A stretch of DNA of 28,936 bases from Marivivens sp. (GTDB taxonomy: Bacteria; Pseudomonadota; Alphaproteobacteria; Rhodobacterales; Rhodobacteraceae), in contig JAHEBR010000006.1 in NCBI GenBank assembly GCA_024642185.1, positions 1 to 28,936 of the forward strand, read 5' to 3'. Both the position numbers and the translations under genes were made by a program. Shown piece after piece: positions 17,092-24,614 of this stretch (the first letter of the stretch is position 1; each line of letters opens with the position of its first letter). The notes under the pieces were generated by a model. The model saw only the letters and a program-made list of their open reading frames with translations. It did no database searches and was not told where the DNA came from.

Positions 17092-18410
17092 CGCCTCGGT
17101 CAAAGTCTCTTTTCGTGGCAGATCCGCAAACCCAGAGCCGCAAGCGGGCCGATGCCCGCTTCAGGCTCTATGGCCTAGCCGCGATCCTTGCGGGCCTTGT
17201 TCTATTGGCCGTGCTGTTGGGAACGGTGATCAGCAATGGGCTTGGGGCATTTCAGCAAAGCTATCTGACGCTCGAAGTTGAGCTTCTTGAAAGCAAGCTC
17301 GACAAGAACGGCAACCGCGACATCGAAGAGATCAAGAAGGTCACCACCTTCGGCTATGATCCGCTGCTGACCGCTGCCGCCGAGCGGTTAATCGAAACCC
17401 ACGATATCCAGACCGACCTTCGGGCCAAGGATATCGCCAAGCTCCTCTCGAAATCTGCGGTGTCGGACCTGAGGGACTTTGTGATCGCAGACCCATCGCG
17501 GATCGGTCGTTCGGCCTCTTTCGATTTCCTCGTGAACGCGCGGGTGGACGGATACCTCAAAGGGCGCGTGACCCGCGAAAGCATTGCCGATGACAAGATG
17601 ATCTCGGCCGAGCAGCTTGACGCTGTGGATCAGCTGGTCGCCGCAGGTGCGCTGGTCAAACGGTTCAATCTGGATTTCATCCTTGGGTCCGATGCCTCGG
17701 ACCAGCGGCCCGAAGCGGCAGGGGTCGGCACCGCGATGCTTGGCTCTTTGGCGATGATGCTGGTTGTTCTTGTGTTGGCCTTGCCGGTTGGGGTGGCGGC
17801 CTCGATCTACCTTGAGGAATTTGCCCCCAAGAACCGGCTGACGGATCTGATCGAGGTCAATATCTCGAACCTCGCCGCCGTTCCGTCGATCGTTTTCGGC
17901 ATTCTTGGCCTCGCCGTCTTTATCAACATCCTGCATCTGCCGATGTCGGCCCCCTTGGTCGGAGGTCTCGTCCTGTCGCTGATGACCTTGCCGACGATCA
18001 TCATCTCGTCGCGCGCCGCGATGAAATCTGTGCCGCCCTCGATCCGCGATGCGGCCCTCGGCGTTGGCGCCTCCCGGATGCAGGCCGTGTTTCACCATGT
18101 CCTGCCGCTTGCCGCGCCGGGTATCCTGACGGGGACGATTATCGGTCTGGCTCAGGCTTTGGGGGAAACTGCTCCGCTTCTTCTGATCGGCATGGTCGGC
18201 TTTATCGCCTCGACCGCACCGGAAACGATGGGCGATGCGCTACTGGCGCCGAATACCGCCCTTCCGGCGCAGATCTTCGAATGGGCAAAACGTGCTGACC
18301 CCGCGTTTTACGAGCGCGCTTGGGGCGGGATAATTGTCCTTCTTGTGTTTCTGGTCGCGATGAACGCCGTCGCGATCCTCCTGCGCCGCCGGTTTGAACG
18401 GCGGTGGTAG
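17088..18410 (+). CDS. pstA: Phosphate ABC transporter permease PstA with N-terminal DUF3333-type domain
   Basis: At 440 residues this is about 150 longer than enterobacterial PstA. After one N-terminal helix (about 25-45) comes a 160-residue, charged, presumably periplasmic region (LTLEVELLESKLDKNGN through FNLDFILGSDASDQRP), which corresponds to the DUF3333 domain common in alphaproteobacterial PstA. The permease core follows from about 220 (GTAMLGSLAMMLVVLVLALP), with the coupling loop SIRDAALGVGASRMQAVFHH and LPLAAPGILTG. It forms the channel with PstC. The periplasmic insert might contact PstS, but its role is not known. The ATG overlaps the pstC stop, and pstB follows after 29 bases. 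Confidence 0.93.
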   Translation: MTPRSKSLFVADPQTQSRKRADARFRLYGLAAILAGLVLLAVLLGTVISNGLGAFQQSYLTLEVELLESKLDKNGNRDIEEIKKVTTFGYDPLLTAAAERLIETHDIQTDLRAKDIAKLLSKSAVSDLRDFVIADPSRIGRSASFDFLVNARVDGYLKGRVTRESIADDKMISAEQLDAVDQLVAAGALVKRFNLDFILGSDASDQRPEAAGVGTAMLGSLAMMLVVLVLALPVGVAASIYLEEFAPKNRLTDLIEVNISNLAAVPSIVFGILGLAVFINILHLPMSAPLVGGLVLSLMTLPTIIISSRAAMKSVPPSIRDAALGVGASRMQAVFHHVLPLAAPGILTGTIIGLAQALGETAPLLLIGMVGFIASTAPETMGDALLAPNTALPAQIFEWAKRADPAFYERAWGGIIVLLVFLVAMNAVAILLRRRFERRW

Positions 18411-18439
18411 GTCATGGCAATTCTGAAAGGCCAAGTTGA

Positions 18440-19201
18440 ATGAGTGCTTCGAAAATCAGCGCCCGCGCCTGCAACGTCTTCTACGGCGATACCCATGCGA
18501 TCAAGGACGTGAATGTCGATATCGGCAGCAAATCTGTCACCGCCTTCATCGGCCCCTCCGGCTGCGGAAAATCGACGTTTTTGCGCAGCATCAACCGAAT
18601 GAACGACACGATCGATACTTGCCGGGTTGAGGGAACGATTACCCTCGATGGCGAGAACATCTACGATCCGCGTGTCGATCCGGTAACCCTGCGTGCCCGA
18701 GTTGGGATGGTGTTTCAAAAGCCCAATCCTTTTCCCAAGTCGATCTTTGACAATGTCGCCTATGGGCCAAAGATTCACGGAATGGCCACATCGAAATCCG
18801 ATCTCCGCGATATCGTCGAAAATGCGCTCCGTCGTGCGGCGATCTGGGACGAGGTGAAGGACAGGCTTGATGCGCCGGGCACCGGCCTTTCCGGTGGCCA
18901 ACAGCAACGCCTTTGCATCGCGCGCGCCATCGCGACCCAGCCCGAGGTCTTGCTGATGGACGAGCCTTGCTCGGCGCTTGATCCGATCGCAACTTTTCAA
19001 ATCGAAGAATTGATCGACGATCTTGCCAAGAACATTTCTGTGGTCATCGTAACCCACTCGATGCAACAGGCCGCTCGCGTGAGCCAAAAGACCGCCTTCT
19101 TCCATCTTGGAGAGTTGGTCGAGTTTGGAGACACGGACGATATCTTTACCAACCCCTCCGATCCGCGCACCGAATCCTATATCACAGGCCGCATCGGCTA
19201 G
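18440..19201 (+). CDS. pstB: Phosphate ABC transporter ATPase PstB
   Basis: The 253-residue ATPase has the full ABC motif set: Walker A GPSGCGKST (38-46), Q-loop VFQKPNPFPKSIFDN, typical of PstB, signature LSGGQQQRLCIARA, Walker B VLLMDEPCSALDP and the switch histidine in VIVTHSMQQA. It hydrolyses ATP at the cytoplasmic face of PstCA and is thought to signal phosphate status with PhoU to PhoR. AAAGG lies eight bases before the ATG. phoU follows after 16 bases. Confidence 0.96.
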   Translation: MSASKISARACNVFYGDTHAIKDVNVDIGSKSVTAFIGPSGCGKSTFLRSINRMNDTIDTCRVEGTITLDGENIYDPRVDPVTLRARVGMVFQKPNPFPKSIFDNVAYGPKIHGMATSKSDLRDIVENALRRAAIWDEVKDRLDAPGTGLSGGQQQRLCIARAIATQPEVLLMDEPCSALDPIATFQIEELIDDLAKNISVVIVTHSMQQAARVSQKTAFFHLGELVEFGDTDDIFTNPSDPRTESYITGRIG

Positions 19202-19217
19202 GCCAAGGAGACACAAA

Positions 19218-19937
19218 ATGTCGGAACATCACATCGCCTCGGCCTTTGATCGCGATCTTGAGGGCATTCAGGCCAACCTGATGCGCATGGGCGGCCTCGT
19301 CGAAAGCGCGATACAGCGGGCGACCAAGGCTTTGATCGACCGCGATCCCGACCTCGCGGCCAAGGTCAGGGCCGACGACAAGAAGATCGACGCGCTCGAC
19401 GAGACCATCCACGCGGAATGCGCGCGCCTTATCGCTCTGCGCCAACCGATCGCCAGTGATCTCAGAACCATCCTTGGCGTTATGCGTATCGTCGCCAACC
19501 TCGAACGGATTGGTGACTACGCCAAGAATCTGGCCAAGCGGACTGTCGTTCTTCTGGATTTGCCCGAGGTTCCCGGGGCGTCGGGGTCGATTTCCCGAAT
19601 GGCACGCGAGGTGCAGGCCATGCTCGCGGACGCGCTCGAGGCGACACTCAAGCAAGATGCCGCCTTGGCAGAGAGTGTCCGGCACAGAGATGTCGAGGTG
19701 GATGAGATGTACGTTGCCTTCTTTCGCGAGCTGGTGAGCTTCATGCTCGAAGATCCCCGCAAGATTACGGCCTGTATGCACTATCATTTCATTGGCAAGA
19801 ATATCGAGCGCATGGGCGATCATGCCGTCGCCACCGCAAACCAGACGATCTATCAGATCACCGGCCAAATGCCCGCCGAAAAGCGCGAGAAAGGCACCGA
19901 GAATCTCTATCGGCCCGGGAGCGAACCCTCGAAATGA
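19218..19937 (+). CDS. phoU: Phosphate signalling regulator PhoU
   Basis: The 239-residue product starts at the ATG at 19218, preceded by AAGGAG; an in-frame extension into pstB gives no family-like sequence. It contains the two-fold repeated three-helix bundle of PhoU with the metal-binding motifs RIVANLERIGDYAKNLA and, in the second half, FIGKNIERMGDHAVATA. The cytoplasmic protein dampens Pst transport and holds PhoR in the phosphatase state when phosphate is plentiful. The stop overlaps the phoB start by four bases. Confidence 0.96.
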   Translation: MSEHHIASAFDRDLEGIQANLMRMGGLVESAIQRATKALIDRDPDLAAKVRADDKKIDALDETIHAECARLIALRQPIASDLRTILGVMRIVANLERIGDYAKNLAKRTVVLLDLPEVPGASGSISRMAREVQAMLADALEATLKQDAALAESVRHRDVEVDEMYVAFFRELVSFMLEDPRKITACMHYHFIGKNIERMGDHAVATANQTIYQITGQMPAEKREKGTENLYRPGSEPSK

Positions 19938-20623
19938 GCGCGCTCGCGGCCCGCATCCTTTTGGTTGAGGACGAGCCGTCCCAGCGGGCGGTGCTCTCAT
20001 ACAATCTGATGCGTGAAGGCTATCAGGTGATCGAAGCCAGCGATGGAGAAGAGGCGATCCTGCTCACCGAAGAAGAAGATTTCGATCTTGTTCTTCTGGA
20101 TTGGATGCTGCCCGCGCTTTCGGGCATCGAGATTTGTCGTCGGCTCAAACGACAAAAGCGCACCAAGGATATTCCCGTGATCATGCTGTCGGCGCGTGCC
20201 GAAGATGTGGACAAGGTGCGGGGGCTTGATACCGGCGCCGATGACTACCTCGCCAAACCCTATTCCTTGCCCGAATTGCTGGCACGGATCAGATCGCACC
20301 TCCGCCGCTTTCGCGCCGCCGCTGCAGGCGAGGCGGTTACTGTTGACGACATATCGCTCGATCCCTTGTCGCACCGCGTCCAGCGTGCAGGCACCGACAT
20401 CGCACTTGGTCCGACCGAGTTCAGGCTTCTGGCAACTCTGATGGAGCGCCCCGGTCGGGTCTGGACCCGCGATCAGCTGTTGGATCGGGTCTGGCAAACA
20501 AGCCCCGATACAGAGACCAGAACCGTTGATGTGCATATCGGCCGTTTGAGAAAAGCCCTGAGCCTGCCAGACCTCGCCGATCCGATCCGGACGGTCCGCG
20601 GCACTGGCTATTCCATCGGCTAA
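19934..20623 (+). CDS. phoB: Phosphate regulon response regulator PhoB
   Basis: The 229-residue protein has a receiver domain with the acidic pair in LLVEDE, phospho-acceptor Asp56 in LLDWMLP, Ser86 in IMLSARAE and Lys108 in LAKPYSL. A linker follows, then an OmpR-type winged helix (about 130-229) with GPTEFRLLATLMERPGRVWT and a recognition helix in RTVDVHIGRLRKAL. Phosphorylated by PhoR, it should bind the Pho box at 14942-14963, so it activates its own operon. The gene converges with the GH1 gene; only 58 bases separate them and no clear terminator is seen. Confidence 0.96.
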   Translation: MSALAARILLVEDEPSQRAVLSYNLMREGYQVIEASDGEEAILLTEEEDFDLVLLDWMLPALSGIEICRRLKRQKRTKDIPVIMLSARAEDVDKVRGLDTGADDYLAKPYSLPELLARIRSHLRRFRAAAAGEAVTVDDISLDPLSHRVQRAGTDIALGPTEFRLLATLMERPGRVWTRDQLLDRVWQTSPDTETRTVDVHIGRLRKALSLPDLADPIRTVRGTGYSIG

Positions 20624-20681
20624 ATTTTCAGGATGATCCCAGCTCGGGCTGCGCGATGCTGTGGCGGAGAAATACGCTGCC

Positions 20682-22004
20682 CTATTTGCCCAGCGCTGAC
20701 CTGAGCTCGTGATAGGATGCCTTGGGCGTGCGGGCGAAGGTATCGAAATCGACATGGATCAGCCCAAAGCGCCGTTCATAACCAAAGGCCCATTCGAAAT
20801 TGTCGAGCAGCGACCAATAGAAGAAGCCCTTGAGGTTTGCGCCGCAGTCCAGCGCGGCGAGAGCCGCTGACAGGTGGCGGTCGATATAGTCGATCCGCTC
20901 AGGGTCAAAGCAGGCGCCGTTCTCGATGCGATCGTTCCAGGCCATCCCGTTTTCCGTAACGTAAAGGGGCAGGTCACCTACAAACTCGCGCGAGAGCCTC
21001 TGCAGCAAACCCGAAAGCCCTTCTGGATAGATTTCCCATCCCATCTGGGTCTTGGCGCGTCGGCCTTCGGCGTCCGAAATCTGCGGCCAAGGGCCCTCGC
21101 CCTGCTGTATTAGTCCACGGGTGTAGTAATTGACGCCCAGCCAGTCGATCGGCGCAGAGATGCGCCCGAGGTCGTCTTGCCAACCTTCCGGCAAATGCGG
21201 TGCCATCCCTTCAAGGGCCTCTTCGGGATAGGAACCTTTGGCGATCGCCTCGATGAACCAGCGGTTGGCGATGGCGTCTTGCCGGGCGGTGGCGGCGAGG
21301 TCGGCGGGCGTATCGCTTGCGGGCTCGGCGGGGGTGAAATTGAGGACAATCCCGAGATTGCCAAGCCCCAGCCCGCGCAACCGTTCCATAGCCTCGGCAT
21401 GAGCCAGAAGGATATGGTGCATCGCGCGCGCGGCGGCGCGGATGTCGCGCAGGCCGGGGGCATGGTGGCCAAGGAAATGCGAGAGCCAGGCCACGCACCA
21501 AGGCTCGTTGATGGTGGCGGTGCTTGCGACGCGGTCGCCGATCCGGCCCGAGATGACCTCGGCATAATCGCCAAACCACTTGGGGCTGTCGGCGTTGGTC
21601 CAGCCGCCAAGATCGGCGAGGGCTGAGGGCAGATCCCAGTGATAGAGCGTGTGATAGGGCTTCAGGCCGCGCTCGAGCATCCCGTCGACCAGCCGGTCGT
21701 AGAAATCGAGCGCCTCTTGGTTCGGCGCGCCGCGCCCTTCGGGCATGACCCGCGCCCAACTTGTCGAGAAACGATAGGCGTCGAAGCCGCCATCGCGGAC
21801 AAGATCGAGGTCTTCGGGCCAGCGGTGATAGTGATCGCAGGCGCGCGCGCCGTCTTCGGCCCGAAGGACATTGCCGGGTGTCGCGGCGAAAGTGTCCCAA
21901 TGGCAGGAGCCTGCGCCGCCGAAGGACGCGCCTTCAATCTGGTAGGCGGCCGTGGCCGCGCCGAAGACAAAGCCTTCGGGGAAACTCGAACGGAAGATTC
22001 TCAT
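20682..22004 (-). CDS. GH1 family beta-glucosidase
   Basis: The 440-residue enzyme has the complete glycoside hydrolase family 1 layout: GFVFGAATAAYQIEGA at the N-terminus, YRFSTSWARVMPEG, the acid/base Glu167 in TINEPW, the nucleophile Glu351 in LYVTENGMAW, and the aglycone-side FFYWSLLDNFEWAFGY near the end. It releases glucose (or another beta-linked sugar) from beta-glucosides with retention of configuration. No signal peptide is present, so substrate must be imported first. Its ATG overlaps the aglR stop codon by four bases, so regulator and enzyme are co-translated and share the divergent regulatory region. Beta specificity next to an alpha-glucoside operon suggests that the locus handles mixed glucosides. 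Confidence 0.93.
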   Translation of the reverse strand: MRIFRSSFPEGFVFGAATAAYQIEGASFGGAGSCHWDTFAATPGNVLRAEDGARACDHYHRWPEDLDLVRDGGFDAYRFSTSWARVMPEGRGAPNQEALDFYDRLVDGMLERGLKPYHTLYHWDLPSALADLGGWTNADSPKWFGDYAEVISGRIGDRVASTATINEPWCVAWLSHFLGHHAPGLRDIRAAARAMHHILLAHAEAMERLRGLGLGNLGIVLNFTPAEPASDTPADLAATARQDAIANRWFIEAIAKGSYPEEALEGMAPHLPEGWQDDLGRISAPIDWLGVNYYTRGLIQQGEGPWPQISDAEGRRAKTQMGWEIYPEGLSGLLQRLSREFVGDLPLYVTENGMAWNDRIENGACFDPERIDYIDRHLSAALAALDCGANLKGFFYWSLLDNFEWAFGYERRFGLIHVDFDTFARTPKASYHELRSALGK

Positions 22005-23035
22005 TGCGCCTCTCGTGGGGCCGGACCGGTTGATTGCCCAACCATCAGTTCGGCCTCCAGAAGTTCGTGGATCAAGGGGCCGTCTGGGTTGTTGATGCGC
22101 TCGATCAGGATCTCGGCAAGCCGGCGGCCTGCCTCGCGCACAGAGGATCGCGTCGCGGTAAAGATCGGCACGTCGCCACCGTTCTGAAGATAAGAGAGGG
22201 CGTCGTCATGGGTGATGACCGAGACATCACGGCCCATCCGAAGCCCGCGCTCTTCGATTGCGCGGCGCACACCGAGGGCGCAGATCATCGAAGAGACCAG
22301 AAAGGCGGTCGGCGGGTTGCCCGTCTCAAGCATCTCGCGCGCCGAGCGATAGCCGAAAACTTCGGTCATTTCTTCGCTGCGCATGATCGCCGGATCGGGG
22401 GCGATCCCGTGCGCCTTGAGAGCCTCCTCATATCCGGCGCGGCGGCGGTAGGCGAAATCCATCCCTTCAAGGCCGTTGATCAGGCCGATCCGCTGGTGGC
22501 CGAGATCAAGAAGGAAATTCGTGGCGCGCAAGAAGGCGCTTTTGTTGTTCACGTCGAGCCAAGAATAATCCTTCGCAATGCCACTTGCCCGCCCGTGGAC
22601 GACGAAAGGCAGGCCGATCTGATGCAGAAGGCTGATCCGGCTGTCCTGCATCTTGGGGCCGTGAACCACAACGCCATCGACCGTGTGGCGCGAGCGGATG
22701 TTGCGATAGGCTTGGGCTTCGTTCACGTCTTCGACAACGGTCAGGACCATGTCATAGCCATTGCGGGAATAGGTCTCGCCCGCGCCGGCGATGAAATCGC
22801 CGAAGATAGGATTGACCATCTCGTGCTTGGTCGACATCGGGATGACGTGGCCGATGGCCATGGCGCGCCCCGTGGCAAGGCCCTTGGCGCGGGTGTTGGG
22901 GCGATAGTTGTGCTGCTCGGCCGCCAGCGCCACGCGCCGCCGCGTTTCCTCATTGACCTCGGGATATCCGTTCAGCGCACGGCTCACCGTTGTTTGGCTC
23001 AGGCCGAGAAGGCTGGAGAGTTCTTTCAGGTTCAT
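22001..23035 (-). CDS. aglR: LacI-family transcriptional regulator of the agl locus
   Basis: The 344-residue protein begins with a LacI helix-turn-helix (LKELSSLLGLSQ, then TTVSRALNGYPEV) and the hinge helix (YRPNTRAKGLATGRAMAIG), followed by a periplasmic-binding-protein-like sugar domain (DGVVVHGPKM, LDLGHQRIGLINGLEGMDF, DVSVITHDDALSYL). It should repress until an alpha-glucoside or derivative binds. It is divergent from aglE, and two CAAAGCGCTTT-type operators lie in the shared intergenic region, one only six bases before its own start codon, which implies autoregulation. The name rests on synteny with the rhizobial aglR-aglEFGAK cluster. Confidence 0.88.
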   Translation of the reverse strand: MNLKELSSLLGLSQTTVSRALNGYPEVNEETRRRVALAAEQHNYRPNTRAKGLATGRAMAIGHVIPMSTKHEMVNPIFGDFIAGAGETYSRNGYDMVLTVVEDVNEAQAYRNIRSRHTVDGVVVHGPKMQDSRISLLHQIGLPFVVHGRASGIAKDYSWLDVNNKSAFLRATNFLLDLGHQRIGLINGLEGMDFAYRRRAGYEEALKAHGIAPDPAIMRSEEMTEVFGYRSAREMLETGNPPTAFLVSSMICALGVRRAIEERGLRMGRDVSVITHDDALSYLQNGGDVPIFTATRSSVREAGRRLAEILIERINNPDGPLIHELLEAELMVGQSTGPAPREAQ

Positions 23036-23041
23036 GTAACC

Positions 23042-23051
23042 AAAGCGCTTT
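23042..23051. promoter_or_regulatory. LacI-type operator 1, next to aglR start
   Basis: AAAGCGCTTT is a perfect 10-base palindrome with the central CG step typical of LacI-family sites. It lies in the aglR leader between the predicted transcription start and the ATG, where bound repressor could block elongation or cover the ribosome binding region. Confidence 0.8.
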
Positions 23052-23063
23052 CAAGTTTTTCGA

Positions 23064-23092
23064 AGACTAGCGAGGAGAGCGCCGCGCGTCAA
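23064..23092 (-). promoter_or_regulatory. Predicted aglR promoter
   Basis: On the minus strand TTGACG (23092-23087) and TAGTCT (23069-23064) are separated by exactly 17 bases, a good sigma-70-type pair. The expected start near 23057 leaves a leader of about 22 bases containing operator 1. Confidence 0.55.
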
Positions 23093-23165
23093 AGGCCATA
23101 TTGATCACGTCGTTGGCGGAAATCATGCAGAAAACGGAATAAGTTTAGGAAAATAGACGAGTGGA

Positions 23166-23198
23166 TTGACAGGTAAAGGGGCCTGGGTGCAAGTTATC
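23166..23198 (+). promoter_or_regulatory. Possible aglE promoter
   Basis: A perfect -35 box TTGACA lies at 23166-23171. No good -10 box follows at 17 bases; AGTTAT or GTTATC at 23192-23198 are the closest with longer spacing. Operator 2 sits just downstream. Confidence 0.4.
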
Positions 23199-23204
23199 GG
23201 CATC

Positions 23205-23216
23205 CAAAGCGCTTTG
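23205..23216. promoter_or_regulatory. LacI-type operator 2, upstream of aglE
   Basis: CAAAGCGCTTTG is a perfect 12-base palindrome sharing its core with operator 1. It is 60 bases before the aglE ATG and immediately after the candidate promoter, suited to repression of aglEFGAK by AglR. Confidence 0.85.
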
Positions 23217-23275
23217 AAAATGATTCTGGCAGCAATGGTAGTTTGAGCGCGGACGCGCAATTGGGAGGAAGTCAT

Positions 23276-24544
23276 ATGAAAACCAGTCTGTATGCCGGTG
23301 TGGCAGCAGTGGCCTTGAGCGCAGGTATTGCCCAGGCCGAACAACTGACCGTATTTGGTCCCTGGCTCGGCCCCGACCAGGAAAACGTCGAAGCGGTTCT
23401 GAGCCGCTTTGCCGAAGTTTCGGGCCATGATGTTCGCTATGTCGGCTCCGACAGCTTCGAGCAGCAGATCGTGATCGACGCCGAGGCCGGATCGGCCCCC
23501 AACGTCGCCGCTTTCCCACAGCCCGGCCTTGCCGCCGATTTCGCCCGCCGCGGCTTCCTTGCGCCGCTCGCGGCCGGAACCGATGACTGGGTGCGCGAGA
23601 ATTATGCCGCGGGCCAGTCCTGGGTCGATCTCGGCACCTATGCCGGACCCGACGGCGCAAGCAGCCTTTACGGCTTTTTCTACAAGGTCGATGTGAAGTC
23701 GCTCGTCTGGTATGTGCCCGAGAATTTCGAGGATGCGGGCTATGAGATCCCGGCCACGATGGAAGAGCTCAAGGCGCTCACCGATCAGATCGTCGCCGAT
23801 GGCGGCACGCCGTGGTGTATTGGCCTGGGTTCGGGCGGCGCGACCGGCTGGCCGGCGACCGACTGGGTTGAAGACATGATGCTCCGCACGCAGTCTCCGG
23901 CGGTCTATGATCAGTGGGTGACCAACGAGCTGCCGTTCAACAGCCCCGAGGTTGTGGCCGCAATCGACGAATTCGGTGCCTTCGCCCGCAACGACGCCTA
24001 TGTGGCGGGTGGTGCAGGTGCGGTCGCCACGACCGACTTCCGCGACAGCCCGAAGGGTCTCTTCTCGTCGCCGCCGCAGTGCTACATGCACCGTCAGGCG
24101 TCGTTCATCCCGGCCTTCTTCCCCGAGGGCACCTCGGTGGGTGAAGATGCAGACTTCTTCTACTTCCCGGCCTATGCCGGCAAGGATCTGGGCTCGCCGG
24201 TTCTGGGCGCTGGCACCGTCTGGGCCATCACCAACGAGAACCAGGCCGCGCATGACCTGATCGCCTATCTCGAGACCCCCGAGGCCCACGAGATCTGGAT
24301 GGCCCGCAAAGGCTTCCTGACCCCGCACAAGGGCGTGAATTCGGATGTCTTCTCGGATCCGACCCTGCGCAAGATGAACGACATCCTGCTCAGCGCCACG
24401 ACCTTCCGGTTCGACGGCTCTGACCTGATGCCGGGCGCTGTTGGCGCGGGTTCGTTCTGGACCGGCATGGTCGATTATGCCGGCGGCAAGGACGCTCAGG
24501 CCGTGGCTGACGAGATCCAGGCCTCCTGGGACGCGATCAAGTAA
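23276..24544 (+). CDS. aglE: Alpha-glucoside ABC transporter, periplasmic binding protein
   Basis: From the ATG at 23276, preceded by a strong GGGAGGAA, the precursor is 422 residues; an earlier GTG at 23243 would bury the signal peptide. The signal sequence is MKTSLYAGVAAVALSAG with cleavage after AQA (about residue 21). The mature protein has the two-lobed family 1 sugar-binding fold: LTVFGPWLGPDQENVEAVLS, then DAEAGSAPNVAAFPQPG, and a C-terminal half with GAVGAGSFWTGMVDY. In characterised rhizobial systems AglE binds sucrose, maltose and trehalose. It is first in the operon and is followed by a terminator-like hairpin, so its transcript is probably in excess over the permeases. Confidence 0.92.
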   Translation: MKTSLYAGVAAVALSAGIAQAEQLTVFGPWLGPDQENVEAVLSRFAEVSGHDVRYVGSDSFEQQIVIDAEAGSAPNVAAFPQPGLAADFARRGFLAPLAAGTDDWVRENYAAGQSWVDLGTYAGPDGASSLYGFFYKVDVKSLVWYVPENFEDAGYEIPATMEELKALTDQIVADGGTPWCIGLGSGGATGWPATDWVEDMMLRTQSPAVYDQWVTNELPFNSPEVVAAIDEFGAFARNDAYVAGGAGAVATTDFRDSPKGLFSSPPQCYMHRQASFIPAFFPEGTSVGEDADFFYFPAYAGKDLGSPVLGAGTVWAITNENQAAHDLIAYLETPEAHEIWMARKGFLTPHKGVNSDVFSDPTLRKMNDILLSATTFRFDGSDLMPGAVGAGSFWTGMVDYAGGKDAQAVADEIQASWDAIK

Positions 24545-24557
24545 TCGCTAGAAATCG

Positions 24558-24594
24558 GGGCAATCCGGCCTAAGGTCGGGTTGCCCTTTTCTTT
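24558..24594 (+). terminator. Terminator-like hairpin between aglE and aglF
   Basis: GGGCAA at 24558-24563 pairs with TTGCCC at 24581-24586, and the stem continues inward (with two G-T pairs) to a TAA loop, about 13 pairs in all. TTTTCTTT follows directly. It looks like an intrinsic terminator that must be leaky for the rest of the operon to be expressed. Confidence 0.8.
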
Positions 24595-24614
24595 GGCTCA
24601 ATCGGGGGGTGGCC

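Noticed and set aside
22034..23104. Plus-strand open frame of 356 codons
   Set aside because: It is antisense to aglR, which has clear LacI motifs and a promoter and operator.
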